64,000 bases of DNA from Axinella damicornis (lineage: Eukaryota; Porifera; Demospongiae; Axinellida; Axinellidae). Location: contig OZ007513.1 of NCBI GenBank assembly GCA_963931865.1, positions 124,001 through 188,000 of the forward strand, given 5' to 3'. Positions 21,472-33,382 of the stretch are shown here, piece after piece (the first letter of the stretch is position 1; the number at the start of each line of letters is the position of its first letter). A program made the translations under genes and the position numbers. Below the pieces are notes generated by a model. It had not been told where the DNA came from. It did not search any database and saw nothing but the letters and a program-made list of their open reading frames with translations.

Positions 21472-22669
21472 ATGCTTGGTTTGGGGGGTAGTAGCTTCTT
21501 TGGCCGTTTTCCTGCTGGTGCATCAGTATGGTATTTCGAAATTTCCTTAGCCATCCCTAAATAGAGAACGCTACCGCGTTCTCTGATAAGCTGTCTCTGA
21601 GCAAGATCCATGCCCTGCGAAACTCAAGCTCCAAAGACTATTTGAAAGAGCAGAGTGAAAGCGTATTCCATGGACCAGTGGACCTGCTGCTACAGATAAA
21701 GGAGCACACTTGGTTACACAGTGGCTGCATCAGCGTATTTTCCGCCTGCATAACCACTTGACAGGTGCTAAAGCAGCTTATTGCTGACAGTCAATACACG
21801 CATTAATTGGCACTCTTTTAGTGCCCTTTTCTGACAGTCAATATACGGAAAGATATCTGCCTACTGCTGACAGTTGACATACTCTTTTAGCAACCTTTTT
21901 GCTCATTGCTGACGGTCAATACACGCATTAGTTGGCACTCTTTTAGCGCCCTAGTCAATACATGTGTTAGTAGGCACTCTTTTAGCGCCCTTTTCGATCA
22001 TTGCTGACAGTCAATACACGCGTTAGTTGGCACTCTTTTAGCGCCCTTTTCTGACAGTCAATATACGGAATGATGATATATGTTCACTATTTATAGCTGG
22101 AGGTTGAAACAAAAACAGCCTCAGACACTCCTATCTGATGCATCAGGAAACAGTGCTCCGAAGGCTATATTATATTATAAGCTGTCTCTGAGCAAGATCC
22201 ATGCCCGGCAAAACGAAGCTCCAAAGACTATTCGAAAGAGCAGAGTGAAAGCGTATTCCATGGACCAGTGGACCTGCTGCTACAGATAAAGGAGCACGCT
22301 TGGTTACACAGTGGCTGCATCAGCGTATTTTCCGCCTGCATAACCACTTGACAGGTGCTAAAGCAGCCTATTGCTGACAGTCAATACGTGTTAGTTGGCA
22401 CTCTTTTAGTGCCTTACCTTCAGATATCTGCCTACTGCTGACAGTTGATACATGTTAGATGACACTCTTCTAGTGCCCTTTTAATTTCGCTCATTGCTGA
22501 CAGTCAATACACGCGTTAGTTGGCACTCTTTTAGTGCCTTTGCTTCAGATATCTGCCTACTGCTGACAGTCAATACATGTTAGATAACACAGCACTCTTA
22601 ATAAGCTATATAGCTACAGTGCCTTTATCTCTTAGTCAATACCCGTTAGAATTGGAACGATAAGCTAAC

Positions 22670-23000
22670 TATTCACAGATGGAAGTTGAAACAAAAACAA
22701 CCTCACACACTCCTGTCTGATACATCAGGAAACACCAGGCTCAAAGCCCAAGATGCATAACCAGCAAACAGAAGCCACATAGACCTTTCCAAAGGAGTAG
22801 ACTGAAGTGTGTTTTCACGGACCACTGGTGCTGCCGATACAGAAAGAAAGCACTCTGGGTTACAGTGTTTGTGTCAGCGTATTTTCCGCCAGATATATAC
22901 ACAGTATAACCACGGATGTCGAAACAAAAACAACATGGTGGTGTAGCTACAAGAATGAAATGAGAGGTGAAGGAAGGATGAAAGAGGATGGGTACTTTAT
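22670..23000. other. Further copy of the 19.8/22.1 kb repeat block; no gene
   Basis: GAAGTTGAAACAAAAACAAC and the ATCAGGAAAC region are related to 19785-19845 and 22085-22150. Confidence 0.6.
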
Positions 23001-23004
23001 TTCA

Positions 23005-23905
23005 TGTGCCAGATGTACTCAGGGCCATTAAGGGCTGGGACCAGCAGTTCGGATGCTATATTTGGGCCGAGTTCAGGTCAACATTTCAAGGAGTGAAAAT
23101 GTGTTTGAAACTTTTCATCACTATAGTTTGTAGCTCCACCCTTTATGTTTACAGTGACGTCACTTTTAGCCCCGCCCACCCAATTAGTTGGCTGCACCAG
23201 CCCCGCCTTCTACCTATACTTAATGCACTAAACGCGTCATGCGGAATTCTAGCGAGCAAAATCACCGGATTGTTCCTGGACCAATATGAACTTTATCATC
23301 AGCTCCACCTTTTGGCCGTTGGGAATAGTCGATATCTCCTTCCAAGGGGCTGCTACTGGCAAATGTGCCACACCCACTACCCATTTTATCCTCCAGTTTG
23401 CTACTTCAGCGGCAACATACAAACTTTTCCCAACGGCGAAATCCAAGACAATCGTACATGTTTTCCTTTGAACTCAACAGTAGCTTCCAACATCGTTCGG
23501 GCGAATTCCGCATGCTTTACTTCCGTGAAAGAGCCACTGTATGCGGCCATGATGAGCTATTAAGTACCTAGCACGTGCGACTAAACGAGATACATGTGAC
23601 TGTCACGCGCGTGAAAGTTTTCTGTACAACCGCACGAAACCGATAAGTGCTTGGAACGATTCTTGGAAGACTCCCGGTGTGAGATCTGTAGTGATGAAGC
23701 GCATGCAGTCCTCAACAAGCTCCCTTTTGCAAGGTAAGAATTTTAGCGTGTGACAGATCGCCTGACTAGCGGTTTATATAATTTTCCCACTTCCTCGTTG
23801 CTATAGTGAAATCGTTTACCGCAATCGCGTTCGTATGGTATCTGGAAGCGCGCGCACAACTGCTGGTCCCAGTCCTTACAAGGCCTGAGTATGTATTGGT
23901 ATGCT
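23005..23905. repeat. Region bounded by inverted GGGACCAGCAGTT repeats
   Basis: TACTCAGGGCCATTAAGGGC and TGGGACCAGCAGTT at 23017-23051 recur inverted at 23860-23895. The span contains an open frame 22988-23563 of 191 codons with no recognisable domain. It may be a mobile element or an inverted duplication. Confidence 0.4.
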
Positions 23906-24047
23906 ATTAAGTACGTTGGGAAGTGCTTGGCTTTGTACAGTATGGGGGACAGACCGACACTACAACTTGCAAACGCTGTTCTGCGTTGGGCGTTTGATTT
24001 GTTCTGCATTGGAGTGTCTTCTGATTTGCGTTGGAGTGTATAACTAT

Positions 24048-25250
24048 TATGCTAAGCAAATTATATTGATGTGGGTGGGGGATCAGACCCGAGAACAAGT
24101 GATTTAATTAGTGAGTTAGATACTAAACTGAAGGAAGAAGTAGATAGCCTTAAAGTAGTGCAGGGTGCTACCCAGGAGGAGTCCGGAAGAGGAAGGCCTG
24201 CGAGGTGTTAGGGGTTGTGACACCACCTGGGTATGCACCACAGTGCCAGGAGCCTGCAATCAATATGTTTAGAATCAATATGACGCCACGTGGACGCAAC
24301 ACTATATGTGCTGACCGCTAATCCCAATAACACAAGTATGAATGTCTTTTGCCCCATGTGTCACACACTCGGTAGTTGATACATTAATCTTAAGTTCCAA
24401 CAGCTACTGCAAGGAGATGGGGTTATGCACTGCTCAGTGTAAACGTTTGTGCGACAACTGTCACGAGTCGCACAATTTTAACTGGCCCGTCTGAACAAAA
24501 GTGACTAATTTGGCCAGGTGTTAACTTTCTAGTTCAGGATGCTTTGTGCCAATCAATTGAATTGTACCAAACTATGGGACCCTGTTCACATAAATAATTA
24601 TTGTGTCCACTCGATTGCCATTATATAGAGACTACTGACTGTGATATTTGAATCATTGTCAATTGCAGTTTTCCAAAAAAAGACTTGTTATCGTCTATTG
24701 GAGTAAACATCAAGCAAAAGGAATATTAAGGAAGGAAATGATGGGAAAAATAGGCGAATTAGAAGGGAGGTTAAGGAGGGAGATAAATTGTAAATTAGAA
24801 CAAATAGAAGGGCGATTGAGGGGGGAACTTCAAAGAATGGTGATGGAAGGTAGGGGTGCAAGAGGGAGGGGGGGAGCCTGCCAGGAGGGATGAAGATGTG
24901 AGGGGGAGGGAGCCTAGGGGTGCAAGAGGGAGGGGTGTCCGAGGTCAGGCAGTGGAAGGAGAAGGCGGCTAGGATAATGGGGTTAGAGATAGCATGCCCT
25001 TAATTGTTAAATGCAATCGAAAGTGAACGTAACATGTTTCGATAAAAGTTGTACAACGTACAAGACGAAATAAAGATTCAACATCGATTCTTACATCAAA
25101 CATGTAAAGCAAATCCATGGATTTAGTATTAGAGATCAAGGATTAGAGGATAGGGATGATTATCGGCACACTCAGTATTTGAAAGACGACTCCCTTCATT
25201 TCAAGTGGTCCTTCACTGTAATTCCCAAGTGAGGATTATTTTAAGATATC
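24048..25250 (+). pseudogene. Coiled-coil gene family, copy 5
   Basis: The segment 24057-24210 reads IDVGGGSDPRTSDLISELDT, then KLKEEVDSLKVVQGATQEES before a stop. The segment 24735-24893 reads GKIGELEGRLRREINCKLEQ and IEGRLRGELQRMVMEGRGA, the same coil as in copies 1-4. At 25031-25125 a C2H2-like finger is seen: CFDKSCTTYKTK, an in-frame TAA, then RFNIDSYIKHVKQIH. The stop, and the lack of one continuous frame, suggest decay. Confidence 0.45.
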
Positions 25251-25329
25251 TATAGAGATGGAGATGGCAAGCTTTAGTTCCTTATTTCAGTTGAGATGGC
25301 AAGCTTTAGTTCCTTATTTCAGTTCAGAT

Positions 25330-26430
25330 GTATATTATGCTAAGCAAATTATATTGATGTGGGTGGGGAATCAGACCCGAGAACAAGTGATTTAATTAGT
25401 GAGTTAGATACTAAACTGAAGGAAGAAGTAGATAGCCTTAAAGTAGTGCAGGGTGCTACCCAGGAGGAGTCCGGAAGAGGAAGGCCTGCGAGGTGTTAGG
25501 GGTTGTGCCACGCACGACCTGGGTATGCACCACAGTGCCAGGAGTCTGCAATCAATGCATACAGCTGCCCTGTTGAAGAGTGTTCATATAAGCATAGAAA
25601 AAATGCATTGGATACGTATAATAAATCATGTTAGATGTACACATAAATTTTACATCACAGATCATGCAGTTACAGCAGATGAAAGGAATAAATATCTGCC
25701 GAAGCTAGTTACTAGTTAATTAGCTCTGCCAACTCAAGCTGACCACGCCGGATTTTGCAGCTGATTTCTAGTGTTTAGAATCAGTATGACGCCACGTGGA
25801 CACAACACTATATGTGCTGACCGCTAATCCCAATAACACAAGTATGAATGTCTTTTGCCCCATGTGTCACACACTCGGTAGTTGATACATGAATCTTAAG
25901 TTCCAACAGCTACTGCAAGGAGATGGGGTTATGCACTGCTCAGTGTAAACGTTTGTGCGACAACTGTCACGAGTCGCACAATTTTAACTGGCCCGTCTGA
26001 ACAAAAGTGACTAATTTGGCCAGGTGTTAACTTTCTAGTTCAGGATGCTTTGTGCCAATCAATTGAATTGTACCAAACTATGGGACCCTGTTCACATAAA
26101 TAATTATTGTGTCCACTCAATTGCCATTATATAGAGACTACTGACTGTGATATTTGAATCATTGTCAATTGCAGTTTTCCATTTAGACTTGATAGCGTCT
26201 ATTGGAGTAAACATCAAGCAAAAGGAATGTTAAGGAATGACAAAATAGGCGAATTAGAAGCGAGGTTAAGGAGGGAGATAAATTGTAAATTAGAACAAAT
26301 AGAAGGGCGATTGAGGGGGGAACTTCAAAGAATGGTGATGGAAGGTAGGGGTGCAAGAGGGAGGGGGGGGGCTGCCAGGAGGGATGAAGATGTGAGGGGG
26401 AGGGAGCCTAGGGGTGCGGAAGGGGTGTCC
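25330..26430 (+). pseudogene. Coiled-coil gene family, copy 6 (direct duplicate of copy 5)
   Basis: 25333-25550 and 25770-26430 repeat 24048-24265 and 24270-24920 almost base for base. A block of about 220 bp (25553-25770) is present only here and again at 26885-27085. The duplication is therefore recent and the block was inserted into or lost from one copy. Confidence 0.7.
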
Positions 26431-26439
26431 GTATAAGCA

Positions 26440-27400
26440 TCAATTTAGGACATCACTATGAAGGTTCTCTACTGTAAATAGCACAATATGTTATTCTGAA
26501 GGATTTACTAACTAACAGAAGCCAGGCAAGCTGGACATCCTCACATTCTCTGCATTGACAATCTTTTTAGCTAAATTAATTTCATGCAGCTAGAGACTCT
26601 CCCTACTGAGCACCTAGGAATGAATGCTACTAGCTGACGTCATCATATGTGTAGGACATTACAGTTAGTTTCCACCTCCACTGCAGAAGCGGTGTCAATG
26701 CACAAGTAGCTCACAACAATCCATGATGGTTGGCGTGACAACTCTGCACACTCACTGCACACTCACTGTTGGCTTGTGTGTCATAATTCTCTGTAGCTAC
26801 CCTTTCCATTTGAGTTTTGAGATGCGAGTAGTTAGCTATAGCTATGAAGCTAATTGTTTGTGCCAAATACAGCTGCGTTGTACAAAACTGTTCATATAAG
26901 CAAATGCATTGGATACCTATATAAAACATGTACTAGATAAACATGGTTTTAATATCAGAAGTCATGAAGTTACAGTAGACGAAAGGAATGAATACCTGCC
27001 GAAGCTAGTTACTATGTTAATTAGCTCTGCCAACTCTAGCTGACCAAGCCGGATTGTGCAGCTAATTTCTAGTGTTTAGAATCAATATGACGCCACGTGG
27101 ACGCAACACGTTGTTTAGACTGGTACTTCCTGGGTTGAAATGATTGCTGCTTGATTTCTTTTATCAATCAAAAGCGAAGAAAAAAAATTAACATAGTCAC
27201 ATAAACGCACACATCATGCGTGTGCTGGTTTCATCATTGCTGCTTGATTTCTGTTATCACTACACTCCTGGTAGTGAAAAATTGTGCCGCGTAAATAATG
27301 TAAACAAATTTAATTATACATGTATGTGACCGATTAGTCTTGCATCATTCTTAGTAAGCGATTATTATTCTGATATAATTAGCTCAAGCCTGTGACCCAC
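26440..27400. other. No gene; patchwork of repeats
   Basis: Parts match 12480-12600 (26430-26580), 41815-41970 (26690-26850), 25560-25800 (26885-27105) and 18855-18965 (27193-27300). Confidence 0.6.
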
Positions 27401-27496
27401 GAAACCACACCTATTTATATGGAATGTGTATTGCACACATAGCTATTAAAGAGTGGTCTATCTCACATTTCTTCCCAGGTGACTTGGGTGCGATGG

Positions 27497-27690
27497 GTGG
27501 TGTCTTGCCACCCAGATGTGGCCTCTTGGATGGTGGTTGTTGGTGGTGTCTCGCCACCCAGATGTGGCCTCTTGGATGGTGCGGTTGTTGGTGGTGTCTC
27601 GCCACCCAGATGTGGCCTCTTGGATGGTGCGGTTGTTGGTGGTGTCTCGCCACCCAGATGTGGCCTCTTGGATGGTGGGGTTGCTGGTGG
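27497..27690. repeat. 48-bp minisatellite, four units
   Basis: The unit GGTGGTGTCTCGCCACCCAG plus ATGTGGCCTCTTGGATGGTG is repeated four times. All frames stay open because the unit is a multiple of three; I do not call a gene. Confidence 0.95.
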
Positions 27691-27729
27691 TCCTGGGAAA
27701 CAAGTAATAGAAAACCAAATCACTTAGCT

Positions 27730-29485
27730 ACTTCCTCAATGCTTACCTAGACTGCAGAACACAACATCGTCACAATTTAGTTACCCAACCTTGTCTTAAA
27801 GCAAAGGATTCTAGGATTTTACCAGCCAGCGACACACTTCATGCACATGCAGCTCGTGTGGTGACTTAAAGCACGAGTTGCCACATGCGACCCCCGGGAT
27901 GATGTCAGATGAGAGACTATAGTATTGAGCTCGTGACCGTCTGAGCAACGTAGAATGCCAGAGGCGAGCAGCAAACAACTGTGCCTACGCATACAGTATA
28001 AGCCAAGAGCCGTTATATTCCGCATATATTCCGGCTAAGCGAGACCGCGGCCCTATAGCTCGCTCGCGCGGGGATTTTCGGTAGCTCCTTCATCAGGTCT
28101 GCCCGGTCGACCACTTTGGATGGTACGGTCTTCGATCAGCTGCAGTCTATCAGGATTTGTAATACGAGCTTTTCTTCTTCCCAACCGCTCGTCACTCTAG
28201 CCAATGGCTGATGCAGGCTTTCGGGCGCGTAGGATCAGTATAGACAATTAGCTAGCTATATTAGTCAATACAAGAATTCTAAGCATTTTGGCACTTAAAA
28301 GGACGTCATGCATATAGCTAGCTAGCTAGCTAGCTAGTTAGACAGGGAGATATTTCAGACTCTAGCTACTTACTGGACATCGCGCCGGATAGCTAGCACT
28401 CCTCGATCAAAAAAACAACCTGAAAACGCTCGCCTAGAAATCCTCAACTCAAAAACTCAAACCTAAAAACACTTGCCTAACCTAGCCTAACTTGAAATCC
28501 TCTACTGAAGGACGCCAAAGTGAAGGAGTGCGCAGGTTTTATACGTGACCGGATGCATATGCCAGCGCCCCGGATCCCGCCGACCGGCACTTTTACCTGG
28601 TGGGCATGCACGGGTACGGGGCGCGGGGGAGTCAAGCGACACGCGCCGCCGATTGACCTTGATATGCGCATATGCAGACGTAGACGTCCTGTCCGGCAGG
28701 AAGTAGGGCAATGTATTATCGGCCAGTGCTGAATGCGCATGCATGTCTACTACTCATACTTGAACCTTAACTAGCTCACTGACCGTCAAGTCTTGCTGAG
28801 GTTCCTGAGTTTTAACCCTAGGACAGTGGGTACCAGTCAGGCAAGGGTGGGAAGCCCCAATACTTTATGCTGCTGGCTGGACCACGCAAGGAACTCCAAG
28901 AGGTGCTGACGACCTGACGTGAGGTTATAGCTATGCTTTGTCTGAATACAAATTAGCTCAGATCATTGGTGAAGGAGACCCAGAGGGTGAAGCCGACCCA
29001 GAGGGTGAAGCCCGAGGGGTTTACCCAGAACTGTTGAGTGTACACTGCGGGGCGGGGCGTCCCCCAGTGGATCTAGCCCGTCTCCCAGTAGATCGACAGG
29101 TTCTCAGGTTCAGGTGATGGCAGTGGTTCTTCGAACCCGTTTCCCAGCTTGAGAAGGCTCCAGAATTCTTTGCCTATCAAGCCATGGTAGTGAGGGCAGA
29201 GAGGAATACCTGGAACTGTCGAGTGTATTACGCAGTAAACGTGTCTAGGGAGTGGGTTAGCTGGCTTGTAACCATGGCAACCACACAATCAAAGGCACCT
29301 GCTAGCTACATGTACAGATGTAGCTAAGTGCTTTTGACAGGTGTGTTCTAACTGCCCTAATTGCTGTGGAAGTTAGAACACGCCTGCACTATAGATATAC
29401 TGCACACCTTACATTACATTTGATTTGTATGGTTGCCATGTTACAAGCATGTAGCTAGCTATATGATATAATTTTTATTGCCCTA
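27730..29485. other. Intergenic; possible terminal exon on the minus strand
   Basis: At 28196-28053 (minus) a frame after a TAG acceptor reads SDERLGRRKARITNPDRLQL and ends RPGRPDEGATENPRASEL. This is a plausible but unsupported terminal exon. A GC-rich patch (28540-28700) keeps a minus-strand frame open. A hairpin (GTGTTCTAACT / AGTTAGAACAC) is at 29338-29386. Confidence 0.25.
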
Positions 29486-29502
29486 CAATGCATGCCAGAT
29501 AG

Positions 29503-29627
29503 TGCTTTGGTGCTCTATCTAGGAGATTCTTTGGTTCTCTATCTAGGAGATTCTTTGGTTCTCTATCTAGGAGATTATTTGGTTCTCTATCTAGGAGATT
29601 CTTTGGTTCTCTATCTCGGAGATTCTT
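29503..29627. repeat. 24-bp tandem repeat, about five units
   Basis: TTGGTTCTCTATCTAGGAGA plus TTCT is repeated with few changes. Confidence 0.95.
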
Positions 29628-30344
29628 GGGGGGAGATTCCTGTGGTGCACTGCTTGCGCATACACTCATGCAATGCATTCTTTTGTCCCACCCGGCTAGC
29701 CTGTGTGATGGGTACAACTATTTAGCTATACGTACTATGACATTTTTGTGTTGGAGTCCTGTTAGAACGATGGAAACTTGACTGTGTAATTACTATTGTG
29801 CAAGTGATTATCATTACAGCCTGTTGCTCTTTGTAAGTGGAACCAATAGCTTCGTTTTGGGCTGATTGGAGGGGTAAACTTCATATGGCAAGTGACATGG
29901 GACAATTATGGTAAAACCAATCTGAAGTTTTGCATCCTTGCAGCTAGCTATATAATTTATACTCGTGAGTCACACAATCTCAGACTTGTGAGACAGAAAG
30001 CATAATGTGAAAGGATAATTATACAAGAGTGCATGTTTTTGTCCAGTCTATAGCTAATTGCACATTGTTTGATCAGCCATATTGCAATACTTTGTGTCAC
30101 CACGTGCACATGCTGCTATGATATGCAAGGAGAAGGCTTCTGACAGTTACTGCTACATATATTGTAGTGTGTGTGTGCGTGAATGTGCAGCATATATACT
30201 AGCATATGTAGTATTATTAATTAGTAAGGCTCGAAGCATAGCACTACTCAATACTAGAGTGTGGCTTCCTGTTCTGACTACCTGGCAGACTAGCGTATTG
30301 TTCATATGCAATTGATGTGAAATTCATTTCAGTCATCATTTGTA

Positions 30345-30945
30345 CAGCACCATCTCTGTTTGGAACAATCGCCCCATGCATGCAAGTCTCCCTCATTAAT
30401 CAGAGGTCGAAATAAGGATTACGTGTTGAGCGGTCAAATGTCCTAGCACTTCAGATTTTGATTGGTCATTTACAAAATATGCTAGGTCATGCGATCATGC
30501 CCGTCACCCAGAAAAGAGCATGAAAGTGTGTTCTCCAATTAAGCTAGATTCAAATCCATGTTGGTTGTGTGTAGCTATATGTGTATTGGGGAGGGAAAAA
30601 AAAAGAATTCTAGAACTCATGCATAGAGAAAGAGAGAAAAAGAAATTGGCTGATTCGAATCAGGTACAGTCATTATGGGTCATGCACTTAGATGATTGTA
30701 TTCATGCATGTTGATCGGTCACGCCTACCGAACAAGTGCATTAGTGTGCGGTGATTTTAGCTAAATGCACGGAAATTGACCGATGACCGCATGTCATTTC
30801 GACCTCTGTTAATTACACCAAACATCTCTGTTTGGAACAATCGCCCCCACGCAAGTCTCCCTCATTACACCAAACATCTCTGTTTGGAACAATCGCCCCA
30901 CGCAAGTCCCCCTCATTACACCAAATGTCTCTGTTTGGTAGTTCA
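30345..30945. repeat. Tandem CATCTCTGTTTGGAACAATC repeat, interrupted by a transposon
   Basis: Units of about 55 bp ending CCCTCATTACACCAAA occur at 30345-30400 and 30815-30945. The two parts are separated by the 408-bp element at 30401-30808. Confidence 0.85.
30401..30808. mobile_element. Element with CAGAGGTCGAAAT inverted ends, hAT-like termini
   Basis: The left end CAGAGGTCGAAAT is exactly inverted at the right end (ATTTCGACCTCTG). TTAAT flanks both ends. Inserted inside a tandem repeat, it has no transposase frame. Confidence 0.7.
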
Positions 30946-31051
30946 TTAGTATAGTGCATGATGAAGTATACAATCAATTGCATAATAGTCTCGGTTGGAC
31001 TAACACGGCTCCTTGCTGACAATGGCGCTATGTGTCTATTATCCAATATAG

Positions 31052-31189
31052 GCAGCCACTGCTATAGCAGTTGAACAGTGCGAAAGGGCAGAGAGGGATC
31101 TCAAAGTTGCCAAAAGATGGAACATTGCTGCTTGTGCAATGGTGGTGGTTCTTGTAGTGGTGGTTCTCTTAGGTCTTGTGCATGGTTGA
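31052..31189 (+). pseudogene. Orphan dispanin second exon
   Basis: After acceptor AATATAG the frame reads AATAIAVEQCERAERDLKVA, KRWNIAACAMVVVLVVVVLL and GLVHG, then a stop (46 codons). This matches the second CD225 exon of its neighbours (AV.EQ..AE, A+.WNIAA, hydrophobic tail). No matching first exon is visible within 2 kb upstream on the plus strand, so it is a remnant or an exon donor. Confidence 0.6.
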
Positions 31190-31961
31190 CAGTGCTGTTT
31201 GTTTTCTTATCAGCGTTTAGAGGTTATCGGGCCTATGGTCGGTATAGTGGTTAATGTTTCACTGGTTATTTTGTACATTACACTTAGAATTTTGAAGTTT
31301 TTTCCTTGAAATCTTAGTTGTGCTAGATTAGTTGTTATGATTCACAATTGCAGAGAATATTAGGCTTCTGGCTAGGTGGACCGTGTATCGTGATCATCAC
31401 TGCCACCTTCCATAATATCCATGTCTATATGTGAAAAGTACGGCTAGTAAGAACATATCTAATTGCTTTGCTGCAGGCTATGTACCATACACACAGCCTA
31501 TGTGCTGATGTCTGCTTGCAACATGGAGTGCACAGTTACTGTAATGAAGAATGGCTGCAGATTGATAATCACATGACCTCTTGAATGCTATTGGGTGCAG
31601 AGAATCAGGTGATACGCCCAAAGATCAGCAGAGAAGTCATATTAGAGATGTTTGTGTGCATGCATGTGGCTACCTACGATTAAAGCACTGAGAATTCTGC
31701 TATTTCAGCATGTGGACCTTATTTGGACTCTGCAAACTATCGTCAGTGTTAATGGTTTGTAAATGAAATGTAAAATGGCATTCCAAACCAAACATATATA
31801 GTTTGCTACACGTGTGATACACAAATCTGATACTTAAGATATATACTGTGTTTCCAGGGCCGGGTACAGCTGTTGATTATGTAATTAATTACAGGAAGAA
31901 ATAGTATGCTTGCATACCTATACTATAAACAAGGTTCAAAGCTTAAGGGTGTGAATTGACA

Positions 31962-33382
31962 TCACTTATTGCCTGATAGAATACAAGAGAAAACAGCTAA
32001 ACCTATGAGAGGTGCCATTAAGTATGCAATTATTGGACTTAAAAAAATCAGCACTACAAGAGCTGCCACAAGGTAGTTTCTAGCGGCAAGCAAATTCTTC
32101 TTTGCTCCTTCATACTGCCTGTCTGATACAGCTGCAGTCACCTGCAATGTGAAATCACAATTGTGTCGGTACTGACTAGTTTTCAAAGTTGAAAAACTGG
32201 GATAATCAAACCACTTAACTCGGATCACTCACTGCTATTACCTCCCAAATGAAGTGAAACCTTGAACGTATCACCGATCATAGGTCCAACTACTGAATCA
32301 ATTGCTCACAACATACCAACTACCTCATGCAGAGCAACCATGGATCACACTTGTAGCTACCATTCTGGCGGAGAATTCCTGATAATGAATATATATCCAC
32401 AGTCCTACAGTTATAGATTCACCTTGCGGCGGTACGCAAGAACATGTACAAGTGCTCCGACTGCAAGCATGAAAACTACTGGGTTCACCAGTAGCAGAGA
32501 GAGACACATCATTACTATCGCTGAAGAGAGATAAGAGCGAGATTTCTTCCAGCCAATTCTCAGGGTTTGGACAGGTGGCCTGTCACTTGTGCAAATGGTC
32601 TGTGCCTGATATGGAGGTGGACTATCGATATTGCTGATGTTTTCCATCTCCACTGGAATAGGGCTGGTATGGGTGCACTTTTGTTGGTCACCACTGCCAT
32701 CTTCAAGCCCTAGATCACCAAGAGTGCATGGAGATGGAGTAGCTTCCACCTCCACTGCAGTAGGTGGATGATCACTGCTACCTCCCACCTCCTCTGCAGT
32801 AGGTGGACGATCACTGCCACCTTCCACCTTCTCTGCAGTAGGTGGATGTGTACGATCACTGCTACCTTCCACCTCCTCTGCAGTAGGTGGACAATCACTG
32901 CTACCTTCCACCTTCTCTGCAGTAGGTGGACGATCACTGCGACCTTCCACCTTCTCTGCAGTAAGTGGACGATCACTGCTACCTTCCACCTTCTCTGCAG
33001 TAGGTGGACGATCACTGCTACCTTCCACCTTCTCTGCAGTAGGTGGACGATCACTGCTACCTTCCACCTCCACTGCAGTAGGTGGATGATCACTGCTACC
33101 TTCCACCTCCTCCACTACAGTAGGTGGACGATCACTGCTACCTTCCACCTTCTCTGCAGTAGGTGGACGATCACTGCTACCTTCCACCTCCACTGCAGTA
33201 GGTGGATGATCACTGCTACCTTCCACCTCCTCCACTACAGTAGGTGGACGATCACTGCTACCTTCCACCTTCTCTGCAGTAGGTGGACGATCACTGCTAC
33301 CTTCCACCTCCACTACAGTAGGTGGACAATCACTGCTACCTTCCACCACTACCAGAGTATGAAGTCTGTCACTTTCTTCCAT
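31962..33382 (-). CDS. Dispanin / CD225-family membrane protein, copy B (long repeat form)
   Basis: Exons 33382-32423 and 32141-31962 join in phase 0 to about 379 aa. MEESDRLHTLVV opens into about sixteen units of the 13-residue repeat (VEGSSDRPPTAEK and variants), the longest array of the family. It is followed by DSPPPYQAQ (PPxY) and the CD225 region: MCLSLLLVNPVVFMLAVGAL, VHVLAYRRK, intron, VTAAVSDRQYEGAKKNLLAA, then a hydrophobic tail. Parts of the array form a two- to three-unit higher-order repeat, which indicates unequal exchange. The basic-Asp-Pro-Pro repeats are likely disordered and cytosolic. An in-frame ATG 57 bases upstream (33439) is possible, but 33382 aligns with copy A. Confidence 0.82.
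32740..33345. repeat. 39-bp coding minisatellite inside dispanin copy B
   Basis: About sixteen 39-bp units (plus strand GTAGGTGGACGATCACTGCT plus ACCTTCCACCTTCTCTGCA) encode 13 residues each. One unit carries two extra codons (RTHPPT). Confidence 0.95.

Larger units (their letters stand above)
19553..22660. repeat. Dispersed array of hairpin repeats (GGCACTCTTTTAGTGCC) with duplicated flanks
   Basis: Units read GCTGACAGTCAATACACG, then TTAGTTGGCACTCTTTTAG and TGCC. They occur roughly a dozen times in three blocks (19553-19760, 21780-22060, 22370-22630). Each contains a 6-bp stem GGCACT/AGTGCC with loop CTTTT; some units have AGCGCC or GACACT. Longer blocks are also duplicated: 19780-19865 with 22080-22170 and 22670-22740, and 21600-21775 with 22190-22370. 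No open frame is shared between the copies. Confidence 0.8.

Noticed and set aside
22988..23563. 191-codon frame with possible hydrophobic segment
   Set aside because: No recognisable domain, bounded by inverted repeats; such a length is possible by chance in 64 kb.
27411..27750. Several overlapping Gly/His-rich frames
   Set aside because: All derive from the 48-bp repeat.
30345..30945. CRISPR-like repeat-spacer array
   Set aside because: Units are contiguous or interrupted by one transposon; no regular unique spacers, and the genome is eukaryotic.
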